Shown: one piece after another, positions 26,528 to 35,136 of the stretch
Position numbering within the stretch: position 1 is the first letter of the stretch
Layout of the letters: the number at the start of each line of letters is the position of its first letter
Assembly: GCF_029626105.1 (NCBI RefSeq)
Contig: NZ_JARUBH010000009.1
Span: 4,216,001 to 4,280,000, forward strand
From: Solwaraspora sp. WMMD792
GTDB lineage: Bacteria; Actinomycetota; Actinomycetes; Mycobacteriales; Micromonosporaceae
Direction of reading: 5' to 3'
DNA length: 64,000 nt
The notes under the pieces: generated by a model
The model's database searches: none
Told to the model about the DNA's origin: nothing
What the model saw: the letters and a program-made list of their open reading frames with translations, nothing else
Position numbers and translations under genes: made by a program

Positions 26528-27937
26528 ATGGCCACGCGACGCGACCAACTCCACTCGTACCAGTTCCTCACCCAACGGGTCATCTCTGCCTTCGTGATGC
26601 GCGAGACCGACCCGCAGCAGTCCCCGCTGCGCCGCGGTATCGGCGCAATCTTCGGCGGCCTGATGATCGCCATCCTGGTAGCCGCCGGATTCGGCATCTA
26701 CGGCATCATCACCAAGGCCGGCAGCGACAGGTGGCAGGCCGACGGCGCGGTCGTGATCGAAAAGGAGACCGGCGCCAGCTTCATCTACCTGCAGGGCAAA
26801 CTGCACCCGACGCTCAACTACGCGTCGGCGGTGCTGGCCTCCGGCCGCCCCGACGCGCCCGTGTTCCGGGTGCCGGGCAACTCACTGGCCAGCGCGCCCC
26901 GCGGCGTCACGATCGGCATTCCGGGCGCGCCCAACTCTCTGGCACCGGCCAGTAAGCAAGCTGGTCTTCCTTGGACGATCTGCTCGGCGCCCAGCGGGGA
27001 CGACACCGGCCGAACCGTCGAGACCGTCTCCCTGGTCGTGTCTCGGGCACCGGTCGGCGGGCGGTCGCTGGCCGAGGAGGGCGTACTGGTCCGCGACTCC
27101 CGGCAGGACGCGACGTACCTCGTCTGGCACGGCCGCCGGTTCCTGATCCGCGACGCCCGCAACGTCGTACCCGCCCTATTCGGAGAGGTCGACGCGGCAC
27201 CGGTCGGCGCGGCGTGGCTCAACGCGCTACCCGCCGGCAACGCCATCGAACGGGTCGCGTTCAGCGGGCGCAACCAGCCGTCCAGCGAAGTGGACGGCTG
27301 GACGATCGGCGACGTGCTGGTCACGCAGACCGGCTCGGGGCCGCAGTACTACCTCGTCCTCGACGACGGGCTCGCTCCGATCACCGAGCTGCAGCAGAAC
27401 ATCCTGCGTGCCGAGTTCACCGTGGAGCCGGTCGAGATACCTGTGTCCCAGGCCACGTCGGCACCGGTCAGCAGCCAGGTGCGGCCAGCGACCGGAGACA
27501 GCGCCCCGCCCGCGACGCCGCCCGCGCTGATCCGACCGGCCACCGGCGACGCGCTGTGCGCGGTCACCAGCGACGCGCGCGCCGTACCGACGATCACCTC
27601 TGTTGGCGGTACGGAGGCCGGCCTCGACGAGGCCGTACCGACCGGCTCGGTCACCCGCGACGGCGTGATCCTCGCCGACTATGTGCTGGTGCCGCCGGGC
27701 CAGGTCGCCGTCGTACGGGTGCTCGGCGCGCCGACCGCCGATGCCGGCCCGTACTACGTCGTCACCGACCTCGGCATCAAGTTCCCGGTGCCCAACGCGA
27801 CAGTCCTCGGGCAGCTCGGCTACCCGGCGGCCCAGGCCACCGACGTGCCGACCATGCTGGTCTCGCGGATACCCACCGGACCGACGCTCGACCCAGTCGC
27901 GGCCACCCGCCCCGCCTCGGCTGCCCCCGCCGACTGA
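26528..27937 (+). CDS. eccB: Type VII secretion protein EccB
   Basis: 469 residues. The typical start MATRRDQLHSYQFLTQRVIS is followed by a single transmembrane helix (about 38-62, GIGAIFGGLMIAILVAAGFG). The long outer domain has the repeated EccB beta units (DGAVVIEKETGASFIYLQGK, GEVDAAPVG, SVTRDGVILADYVLVPPGQV, then YYVVTDLGIKFPVPN). Its end converges with mycP, leaving 12 bases. EccB forms the outer face of the ESX membrane complex. Confidence 0.95.
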   Translation: MATRRDQLHSYQFLTQRVISAFVMRETDPQQSPLRRGIGAIFGGLMIAILVAAGFGIYGIITKAGSDRWQADGAVVIEKETGASFIYLQGKLHPTLNYASAVLASGRPDAPVFRVPGNSLASAPRGVTIGIPGAPNSLAPASKQAGLPWTICSAPSGDDTGRTVETVSLVVSRAPVGGRSLAEEGVLVRDSRQDATYLVWHGRRFLIRDARNVVPALFGEVDAAPVGAAWLNALPAGNAIERVAFSGRNQPSSEVDGWTIGDVLVTQTGSGPQYYLVLDDGLAPITELQQNILRAEFTVEPVEIPVSQATSAPVSSQVRPATGDSAPPATPPALIRPATGDALCAVTSDARAVPTITSVGGTEAGLDEAVPTGSVTRDGVILADYVLVPPGQVAVVRVLGAPTADAGPYYVVTDLGIKFPVPNATVLGQLGYPAAQATDVPTMLVSRIPTGPTLDPVAATRPASAAPAD

Positions 27938-27949
27938 CACCGGGGGCGC

Positions 27950-29191
27950 TCAGTCGAAGAGCATGACCGGCGGGCCGGGTTCTTCGGATTCGTCCCGCCG
28001 CGCCGGCGCGGGAGCCACCGCCGAGCGCCAGAACCGCCGCCGGCCCCGCGGCAGCGCGATCGACAGCGTCAGTACGGTCAGCACCACGGCGACCGCCAGA
28101 CCGGTGCCCACCAGAGCGAGGTCGCGGCTGCGCGCCCAGGCGGGTGACCCTCCGCTGGACGGCTTGCCGAGCGCGGGCAACGGCTGCGCTTCACCGCCGT
28201 CGGCCAGACTGTCGTGCACCGCCGAGTACGGGTTGACGATGCCGTGGCCGTACGCGGATCCGCCGGGTGCCGGGACGGTAGTGGTCAGCAACTGCCGGGC
28301 GGCCTGCTCGGCGGTCAGGTCGGAGCGCCGGGCGCGCAGCAGCGCCGCCGCGCCGGCCGCGAAGCCACAGGCCACCCCCGTGCCGTCGACCACCGCTCGG
28401 CCGCGCGTCCGTTGCAGCGTGACCACCCCGACGCCCGGCGCGACCAGGTCGACGTAGTCGCCGCGCTGCGACCTGGGCCAGACCTCGCCACTGTCCTGGA
28501 TCGCGCCGACGCCGATCACGCCGTCGTAGTCCGCTGGGTACGGGGTGGGGTTCTCGCCGTCGCCGAGGTCCCCGGCGGCGGCCAGGACCAGCACGTCGCT
28601 GGAGAACGCCCGGTCCACCGCCGCGCGCAGGGCCGGCGAGTCGCGGTACGTGATGGTCGACACCGCTATCACGTCGGCGCCGCCGTCAACGGCCACATTG
28701 ATGCCCTGCGCGAGCACCTGCGGATCGGCGCCCTCGCCGGAGAGCCGGTCGGCCACCACCCGGATCGGCAGGATCCGGGTGGTGGGTGCCACGCCGGTGA
28801 GCCCGCCCGGGCGCTCCTGCTGGGCACCGATCACGCCGGCGACCTGCGTGCCCGTACCGAGGCAGTCGCTGTCCGCGGACCCGCCGCCGGCTACCGCGTC
28901 GAATCCGGATTCGACGCGGCCGGCCAACTGCGGGTGGCCGGCGTCGACACCGGAGTCGAGCACCGCGACGGTCACTCCACCGCCCCTGGTCAGCGGGAAG
29001 ATCCGCTCCGGCCCGAGCATCCGCTGCGGCCAGGGCACCGGATCGATGGCCTCGCCGGGATCGGCGCAGCTGGGCGCGGCCAGCGCCGAAACCGGCGTAA
29101 CGACGCCGGCCACCGCCGGAGTCGGCGCGACCTGGCCCGCCGCGAGCACACCGGCCGCCGCGACCACTGCTGCGCGGGCCAGCCGCCTCAT
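27950..29191 (-). CDS. mycP: Mycosin (MycP) with inactivated catalytic site
   Basis: 413 residues: signal peptide (about 1-28), subtilisin-like S8 domain (about 70-345), C-terminal helix (about 365-390). Asp79 is present in VAVLDSGVD, but the His of HGT is Thr113 (LGTGTQVAG), the oxyanion Asn is Asp208 (LAAAGDLGDG) and the Ser of GTS is Gly272 (DGTGVACGFAAG). It cannot act as a serine protease. In mycobacteria MycP also stabilises the ESX membrane complex independently of proteolysis, so this copy may serve only that role. It converges with eccB and is followed upstream by the SseB gene. Confidence 0.9.
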   Translation of the reverse strand: MRRLARAAVVAAAGVLAAGQVAPTPAVAGVVTPVSALAAPSCADPGEAIDPVPWPQRMLGPERIFPLTRGGGVTVAVLDSGVDAGHPQLAGRVESGFDAVAGGGSADSDCLGTGTQVAGVIGAQQERPGGLTGVAPTTRILPIRVVADRLSGEGADPQVLAQGINVAVDGGADVIAVSTITYRDSPALRAAVDRAFSSDVLVLAAAGDLGDGENPTPYPADYDGVIGVGAIQDSGEVWPRSQRGDYVDLVAPGVGVVTLQRTRGRAVVDGTGVACGFAAGAAALLRARRSDLTAEQAARQLLTTTVPAPGGSAYGHGIVNPYSAVHDSLADGGEAQPLPALGKPSSGGSPAWARSRDLALVGTGLAVAVVLTVLTLSIALPRGRRRFWRSAVAPAPARRDESEEPGPPVMLFD

Positions 29192-29198
29192 CGGGCCT

Positions 29199-29996
29199 TC
29201 ACCGCTCGTCCTCCTCCGCGTCGTCAGCTGCGCCGAGCAGCAGGAGCATCTGTACGTGCTCGCTCGGCACCGTCAACTCCTGCGCGGTACGCGGGTCGAC
29301 CGCCAGATTGTGCCCCTCCGGCCACAGGGACAGCACGAACGGAAACGCCACGGTCACGGCGGGCACCGGCTCAGGATACGCCTCGACGAACGTCTCCTCG
29401 GACGTGAAGACCTCGATGAACGGCGCCTCTTCCGTGCCGACCGGCCGCCAGGGGAAGTCGTCCGACAGGATCTGGTTCGCGTCCGGCACCTCGCCCAGGG
29501 TCGGCAGCAGCACCACCGTGTCGAGCAGGGCCTGGATGTAACCGTCGGGGTCGACGTCGCCCTCCGTCGGCACCTGTTTTTCGGCCTCGGCCACCACCTC
29601 TGACACGGTCGGGACCACGATCTCTCCGAGCGCGGCCGCCTGCACCGACTCGATCGGTACGTACATGTCGATCGGCGAGCCGACGTTGACGGCGAGCCGC
29701 CACTGCGGGTTGGGCCACTTGCGCCGCAGCTCGGCGCAGTTCGTCACCGCGTACCCGTCGGCGGCACCGCCCACCTGCGCCGCCATACCCTCGACCGAGG
29801 TGAACACCGGCAGGAACGTCTGCCCGAACAGTTGCATGGTCATCAGTCGCTGCGGCCCGCCCCGGTCGGTGGTGCGCTGCGGCAGGTAGAGGTCGCTGAA
29901 CGCCAGGATGCGGAAGAAGTCCTGGCGGTCGCCGTCCAGCAGGGCGCGGACCATCGCCCGCTCGGTCTCGTTCGCGGGCTCCCACGACTGTGTCAC
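29199..29996 (-). CDS. SseB-domain protein
   Basis: 265 residues. GTG 29996 overlaps the stop of the SMI1/KNR4 gene by four bases (GTGA). The N-terminus VTQSWEPANETERAMVRALL and the segments FLPVFTSVEGMAA, YVPIESVQAAALGEI and the C-terminal PEPVPAVTVAFPFVLSLWPE match the SseB N/C-terminal domain pair found in actinomycetes. It lies between mycP and the SUKH protein, a common place for ESX-linked accessory genes. Role unknown. Confidence 0.7.
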   Translation of the reverse strand: MTQSWEPANETERAMVRALLDGDRQDFFRILAFSDLYLPQRTTDRGGPQRLMTMQLFGQTFLPVFTSVEGMAAQVGGAADGYAVTNCAELRRKWPNPQWRLAVNVGSPIDMYVPIESVQAAALGEIVVPTVSEVVAEAEKQVPTEGDVDPDGYIQALLDTVVLLPTLGEVPDANQILSDDFPWRPVGTEEAPFIEVFTSEETFVEAYPEPVPAVTVAFPFVLSLWPEGHNLAVDPRTAQELTVPSEHVQMLLLLGAADDAEEDER

Positions 29997-30991
29997 GGCA
30001 GGGCCTCCGGCGCGCGTCTGGCGGCGGGCAGGTCGGCACCCATCCGCTCGTCCCACACCGGCGACGCGTGAGCACCGGCCGCGTCTCGCTCGGCGATCGC
30101 CCGCAGCGACGAGGGCACCTCGCGCAGCGCGCGCCAGAAGGCGGCGAACCCATCGGCGCACCGGTGCAGCAGCCGGTCCGCCACGTCAGCCGCGCCGTAC
30201 GCGTCCGTGTCGCGGGGATCGTCGTCGTCCCAGTACCAGACGGAGCCCTCGTCGCCGCCGCGCACCCGGACCGCGATCAGGCCGCCCTGCACGTACCCGA
30301 CCGCGAGAAATTCGGCGGTGAGCCGGTCGCCGAACCACGCGTTGGCGTAGATCAGGTCCTGCAGCCAGTCCTGCCGGGCGACGCCGAAGAACGGCTGGTC
30401 GACCACGAACCCGAAGCGCGGGTGGACGGCCGGCCACGCCGGTCGGCCGCCGTTGGTGCGGACCAGAAAATCACGGTACGCGGGCGGCAGCGCGTACCCC
30501 AGGCGCTCCTCCACCTTGCCCACCGCCTCGGGTGACAGGCGCGCGGCGAAGTGGATCGGCGGCGGCGGTCCGTCCTCGACGGGCAGGCCGCGCCGGCTGC
30601 GGTCGGCGGCCCCGGTGCTGACCCCGCCGAGGTGCCGGGCGGCGCCGTGCAACTCGATCGGCACCAGCGCGAGTCGCCGCGTGCCGGCCAGGTGTGCCCA
30701 GGTCCAGCCCACCGGCGTGCCGGTGCCCGCCGCCCATAGTTGATCACCGGTGCGGGTCATCGTCTCGTTGGCGGTCAGCACGTTCAGCACGCGCGCCTCG
30801 TCCATGCCGAAGTCGGACGGGGCCGGCGGCAACTCGACCAGGGCCCGGGCGTACGGCGTCCAGTCCGGAAAGCCGTGCGGCCCGAACGCCACGCCGCGCC
30901 GGTACCGGATCCGCAGCATCGGCGATCCGGCGTGCACCACCCGGAACGCGTGCCGCGCGCCCGGAATGGGCGGCAGCGCCGGTTGGGTCAT
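29993..30991 (-). CDS. SMI1/KNR4 (SUKH) family protein
   Basis: 332 residues from ATG 30991, which has GGGGAGG eight bases before it; a GTG at 31000 would be too close to that site. The C-terminal half has the SMI1/KNR4 core: LSPEAVGKVEERLGYALPPA, YRDFLVRTNGGRP, FFGVARQDWLQDLIYAN and SVWYWDDDD. SUKH proteins are common immunity proteins against polymorphic toxins, and a giant toxin-like gene lies in the same island. The N-terminal part is unassigned. It is coupled to the SseB gene. Confidence 0.78.
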   Translation of the reverse strand: MTQPALPPIPGARHAFRVVHAGSPMLRIRYRRGVAFGPHGFPDWTPYARALVELPPAPSDFGMDEARVLNVLTANETMTRTGDQLWAAGTGTPVGWTWAHLAGTRRLALVPIELHGAARHLGGVSTGAADRSRRGLPVEDGPPPPIHFAARLSPEAVGKVEERLGYALPPAYRDFLVRTNGGRPAWPAVHPRFGFVVDQPFFGVARQDWLQDLIYANAWFGDRLTAEFLAVGYVQGGLIAVRVRGGDEGSVWYWDDDDPRDTDAYGAADVADRLLHRCADGFAAFWRALREVPSSLRAIAERDAAGAHASPVWDERMGADLPAARRAPEALP

Positions 30992-31016
30992 CTCGGACAC
31001 CTCCCCGGGTTCGAGC

Positions 31017-31484
31017 CTACTGAGCGCGCGCCCGGCCGGTGGCGCGAACCTTCGCGCGGCGGTGCCACACCAGCGCGCCGACCACGACTGCCGTCCAGCC
31101 GGTGGCCAGGGCCCACACCGCTGGCGGGGGCAGGAAGCCGACGGCAGCGAGGGGCAGCAGCAGCGCGCCGGCGACGAACGTGTGCCGGCCCACGTTCTCC
31201 ACCGGGATGTCGGCGAACGCGTACCGCTCGGTCCGGATCCAGCCGCCGCCGGGCCCCCGGCGCCGGTTCAGCGCCAGCCCGAGCAGGTAGCTGACCGCGC
31301 CGCCGGCGAGCAGGCCGACCGCCAGGCCGCCGAGCGGAACACCACTATGGTCGATGCCGTCGTCGCCCTGCACGGCCAGGTCGTACAGCAGCCGCACCGC
31401 CAGGTACGGCCCGCCACACACGGACAGCACCCAAATCGGTACGATGATCACACCCCAACCGGTCCACCCCGCATTGACGTACAC
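31017..31484 (-). CDS. Small membrane protein
   Basis: About 155 residues from GTG 31484, with four predicted helices (WGVIIVPIWVLSVCGGPYLA, a segment near LGGLAVGLLAGGAVSYLLGL, VAGALLLPLAAVGFLPPP, VWALATGWTAVVVGALVW). A frame from ATG 31571 would overlap the divergent lipoprotein gene, so the shorter form is taken. No family recognised. It reads toward the SUKH gene, 26 bases away, possibly one operon. Confidence 0.6.
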   Translation of the reverse strand: MYVNAGWTGWGVIIVPIWVLSVCGGPYLAVRLLYDLAVQGDDGIDHSGVPLGGLAVGLLAGGAVSYLLGLALNRRRGPGGGWIRTERYAFADIPVENVGRHTFVAGALLLPLAAVGFLPPPAVWALATGWTAVVVGALVWHRRAKVRATGRARAQ

Positions 31485-31542
31485 CCCAGACAGAATAGGT
31501 GGCCAGCCCGTGACCCGGGTGGGATGGCATAGGCTCCGAGGA

Positions 31543-31965
31543 ATGCGACGCCTCGCCTTCCCGGCCGCCATGGTGACCGCCTTCGTGCTGGCGGTCTCGG
31601 GCTGCGGTGGCCCGGATCCGGTGTCCTACCAGGTCCGCTACGACCTCAACATGGTGGGCGACCGAGCATTTGCCGACATCTCCGCCTATTACACCCAGGA
31701 CACGGGGTTCGAAACGGGAGTCACGGAGTTCGGCGCGTCCTGGACACACGAGGTCACCGTGCGCCATCCGGACGTCGAGTGGGTCCGCCTCAACGGCTCC
31801 TTCCGCTTCGACACCGAGGTGCCGGGTACGCACCCGAACCCGTTGCTGTCGAAGATTCGCTGCCAGATCCACATCGACGGCAAGCTTCTGGTGGAACACA
31901 CCGGTCAGAACCCGTCCTGCGCGGTCCGGCTGACCGAGACCGGCCCGACACCCGGCGTGGGCTGA
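31543..31965 (+). CDS. Lipoprotein with MmpS-like domain
   Basis: 140 residues. The start ATG at 31543 is followed by a lipoprotein signal MRRLAFPAAMVTAFVLAVSG with lipobox AVSGC. The mature part (VSYQVRYDLNMVGDRAFADI, then WTHEVTVRHPDVEWVRLNGS) recalls the MmpS fold (small beta-sandwich), but the match is weak. It would be anchored on the outer face of the membrane. It converges with the 222-residue gene at 32000. Confidence 0.6.
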   Translation: MRRLAFPAAMVTAFVLAVSGCGGPDPVSYQVRYDLNMVGDRAFADISAYYTQDTGFETGVTEFGASWTHEVTVRHPDVEWVRLNGSFRFDTEVPGTHPNPLLSKIRCQIHIDGKLLVEHTGQNPSCAVRLTETGPTPGVG

Positions 31966-31999
31966 TGCCCGACGCGCTGGCCAGCGGGGACACGTCCGG

Positions 32000-32668
32000 C
32001 TAGGACGGCGGCAGGGTGAGCCGCTGCGCTACCGGCTCACGCACCCAGGAGGCCGGCTGGCCGGCCGGCGCGGTCACCGTCCACCGGTAGATGTCGATGG
32101 CCGCGCCGAACTCGACCAGGTAGTAGTTGTGCGAGAGGAAGTCGATCCGGCTGACCCCGCCCTCCTGGCTCGCTCGCGGCGGGGACACCAGGGACGGATC
32201 CACCGACGGATGCTTGCGGAGGAACTCCTCGACGTCCGCGATCAGCCAGCCGGGCCGGAATCCGGCGGTGGCCGCGAAGGAGAAGACCACCGGGTCGTCG
32301 ATCCGCTGGCCCGAGTACAGCTCGGCCAGCAGTTCGGCGTACGCCAGCGGGTCGAGACCCGCGCCGAGTCCCCGGCCGAGCTCCCGGATGGCCGCCGCGT
32401 CGTTGAGAAAGAGGGCGCCGCCGTCGCGGGAGAAGACGAAACCGTACGTGGCGACGAAGTTCTCCAGCGAGCTGTCCCGGGCCACCCGGACGGCGCTGTC
32501 GACCCACGCCGCAGTGCCGATCCGCCAGCCCGCAGGCTCCGCCTCGTACAGGGCCTGGGTGGTGGACAGCACCGTCACCCGCTCCGGCTCGGCGAACCGC
32601 TTCGCCACGTCCTCACCCGGCTGGAACACGTGCCGTCGCAGCGCCTCGACGACGCGGTCTGCCTGCAT
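32000..32668 (-). CDS. Unrecognised 222-residue protein
   Basis: ATG 32668 with GGGGGAG upstream. The protein is alpha/beta with no export signal; recognisable stretches are FVFSRDGGALFLNDAAAIRE, VVFSFAATAGFRPGWLIADV and YYLVEFGAAIDIYRWTVTAP. I cannot assign a family. It lies directly downstream of the WD40 gene and the giant toxin gene on the same strand, so an immunity or accessory role in that effector module is possible. Confidence 0.6.
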   Translation of the reverse strand: MQADRVVEALRRHVFQPGEDVAKRFAEPERVTVLSTTQALYEAEPAGWRIGTAAWVDSAVRVARDSSLENFVATYGFVFSRDGGALFLNDAAAIRELGRGLGAGLDPLAYAELLAELYSGQRIDDPVVFSFAATAGFRPGWLIADVEEFLRKHPSVDPSLVSPPRASQEGGVSRIDFLSHNYYLVEFGAAIDIYRWTVTAPAGQPASWVREPVAQRLTLPPS

Positions 32669-32766
32669 CCGCTGCGCTCCCCCTTGTGCGATTCCGGCGC
32701 GGCCCCGCCCATTCTCACACGCTGAGCGACGGTACGGACGGCTGACAGCCGCAGCCCACGCGCGAC

Positions 32767-35082
32767 TCAGCCAATGTCCACTACGGCCAGGCCGGATCGG
32801 CCAGCGACGTGAAACCGGTCGGGCGCCGAGAACAGCGCCGCCATCGGCCGCTGTGCCAGCCGCGTCTCGCGGGCCAGAAGGCCGTCCGGCAGCCGCCACA
32901 CCCGCACCGCGCCATCGTCGGTCGCCACCGCGAGGAAGCTGGTGCCGTCGGTCGCGCCGAAGGCCAGCGCGGTCACGGTGCCGTCGTTGCCGGACAGTAC
33001 GTGGAGCTCCGCGCCGGTGGCCGCGTCCCAGATCCGTACCGTCCCGTCCTGGCCACCCGACGCGATCACGGGGCGGTGCTCCAGCGAGCCGAAGGCGAGA
33101 CAGTACACCGACGCCGGGTGCCCGTGGCCGCCGTGCAGCGGCTCTCCGGTGGCCGCGTCCCAGCTGCGTACCACCCGGTCCCGGCCGGCCGAGACGATCA
33201 CCATCCGGTCACCGACCCACCCGGCCGTCACGGCCGTCACCGCAGCCAGGTGGCCGAGCATCCGCCGCAGCGGCGCCCCGGTGAGCGCATCCCAGACCCG
33301 CACCGTGCCGTCCGCGCCGCCGGACACCACCACGTCGCGGTCGCCGACCGTCGCGAAGCCCAGCGCCAGCACGGAACCGGTGTGCGGTGTCGGCACGGAC
33401 AGCACCTCGCCGCTGCCCACGTCGTCGACGCGTACGGTGCCGGTGGCGTCGCCGGTCACCAGCACCGGGGCGCCACCGAACAGCCCGAACGCGACAGAGG
33501 TGACCCGCCCGTCGGCCGGGCGGTGGGTCCGGACCGGCGAGCCACTCGCCGCGTCCCACAGGCGCATGCCACCATCGGGGTAGCCGGTGGCCAGCAGCGT
33601 TCGGTCGCCGGACCGCCCGGCGGCGACGGCGGTCACCGCGCCACCCAGCGCGTCAGCGGTCAACTCCAGCACCAGCGAGCCGCCGACCACGTCCCAGCCA
33701 CGCACCGGACCGTCGGCACAGGACGTGACGATCACGGACCGGTCGCCGGTCTGGACGGCCGCGATCCCGCTGGGCCAATCGCCGCCGCACGGCCAGGCAC
33801 CCAGCGCATCGCCGGAGGCGACATCCCACAGGCGCAGCATCCCGTCCAGGGCGCAGGAGGCCACGACGGGCTGCCCGGCCACCTCGCCGAACACCACGCC
33901 GGTCACCCCAGCGGTCTGGCCCACGCCGCTCGCACCCGCAGCTTGGCCGGCAAGAGCATGCACCTGCTTACCCGTGGCCAGATCCCAGACCCGTACGACG
34001 CCGTCGGCACCACCCGACGCCAGCAGTCCTTTCCGCCCGGTGCCCATCATCGATACTGCGTTCACCCAGCCTTGGTGGCCGCTGAGCGTGTGCAGGTTGG
34101 AGCCGTCCGCGACGTTCCATACGTACACGACGCCCTCGTCGCCGCCCGCCGCGACCAGGTCGAGATCCGCGACCCGGGCGAAGCACACGTCGTTGAGGCT
34201 CCCGGTCCATCCAGAGATCGCCCCGCGCTCCTCGATGACCCCACCGGCCATCCGCCAGGACCAGACCCGGCCGTCGCCGCCCGCCGCGAAGATCCAGCCA
34301 TCGCCGCCCACCACCGCAGCCGTCACCGCGCGCACCGCGCCCTCTGGGCCACCCCGGGCATGCAGTTCTGCGCCGGTGTTGACGTCCCAGACCTTGACTA
34401 TCTGGTCGTCACCGCCGGTGGCCAGCAGTTCCCGCGCACCGGCCGCCCCCAGGGCGAGCGCCCGGATCGGCGCGGAGGACCGGGTGGACGCGCCACGCGG
34501 CTCCCCGTCCGGTACGGAGAACAGGCGGAACGAGTTCTCCGGCGTCGTCACCGCGTATGCGGGCGCGCCGCCCGCCATGCCGAAGGAGGCCACACCGACC
34601 GCCGCCTCCGCCTCGGGCGGCTCCGCAACGATCCAGTGGGCCAGCTGCGGAAGGTCATCCCGCGTGGCGCGTACCGCACCGCCGCTGAGCTGGTACACCA
34701 GCGAGTCGAGGATCCGCAGCGCCCCGGCCAGCCCGGAGCCGGGCGCCGCGGCACGGTCCAGCACCAGCTCCCCGGCCAGCTCCGCGCCGACCACCTCGAT
34801 TTGGTGGCTGGTACCGCCGGGCGGGATCGGCGGCACCTCGACGGCCGGGAAGGAGGACCGGCGCAGTTCGTCGAGCAGCCGCGGCCACACCACCGGGTCC
34901 AGCCGCGCCGTCCACCGCCGGACCCGGCCGACCTCGTAGTGGTCGAGCCGCGCGCCGCCGTCGACGGTCACCGTCAGCTCGACCCGCCCGTGCCGGTTGG
35001 CCGGCGAAAACTCGTTCCCGAACCGGTAGTGGACCCGCGGGGCCACCCGGCCTTCGACCTCCGGTTGCGACACGTGGAGCAC
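32767..35082 (-). CDS. WD40-repeat protein of the toxin module
   Basis: 771 residues. The N-terminal region (about 1-160) is not WD40. From about 190 on there are many WD40 units with GH...WD or GG.DG.V.VWD cores, for example LATGGDDQIVKVWDVNTGAE, ASGGADGVVRVWDLATGKQV and DRDVVVSGGADGTVRVWDAL, enough for two seven-bladed propellers. WD40 proteins act as interaction scaffolds. It lies 54 bases downstream of the giant toxin gene on the same strand, so an effector-associated or immunity role is inferred. Confidence 0.8.
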   Translation of the reverse strand: MLHVSQPEVEGRVAPRVHYRFGNEFSPANRHGRVELTVTVDGGARLDHYEVGRVRRWTARLDPVVWPRLLDELRRSSFPAVEVPPIPPGGTSHQIEVVGAELAGELVLDRAAAPGSGLAGALRILDSLVYQLSGGAVRATRDDLPQLAHWIVAEPPEAEAAVGVASFGMAGGAPAYAVTTPENSFRLFSVPDGEPRGASTRSSAPIRALALGAAGARELLATGGDDQIVKVWDVNTGAELHARGGPEGAVRAVTAAVVGGDGWIFAAGGDGRVWSWRMAGGVIEERGAISGWTGSLNDVCFARVADLDLVAAGGDEGVVYVWNVADGSNLHTLSGHQGWVNAVSMMGTGRKGLLASGGADGVVRVWDLATGKQVHALAGQAAGASGVGQTAGVTGVVFGEVAGQPVVASCALDGMLRLWDVASGDALGAWPCGGDWPSGIAAVQTGDRSVIVTSCADGPVRGWDVVGGSLVLELTADALGGAVTAVAAGRSGDRTLLATGYPDGGMRLWDAASGSPVRTHRPADGRVTSVAFGLFGGAPVLVTGDATGTVRVDDVGSGEVLSVPTPHTGSVLALGFATVGDRDVVVSGGADGTVRVWDALTGAPLRRMLGHLAAVTAVTAGWVGDRMVIVSAGRDRVVRSWDAATGEPLHGGHGHPASVYCLAFGSLEHRPVIASGGQDGTVRIWDAATGAELHVLSGNDGTVTALAFGATDGTSFLAVATDDGAVRVWRLPDGLLARETRLAQRPMAALFSAPDRFHVAGRSGLAVVDIG

Positions 35083-35136
35083 CTCCTGCTCTCGCCCGCC
35101 CCGGCCGGAGCGGACGCGACGTTGCGAGCGTACGGC

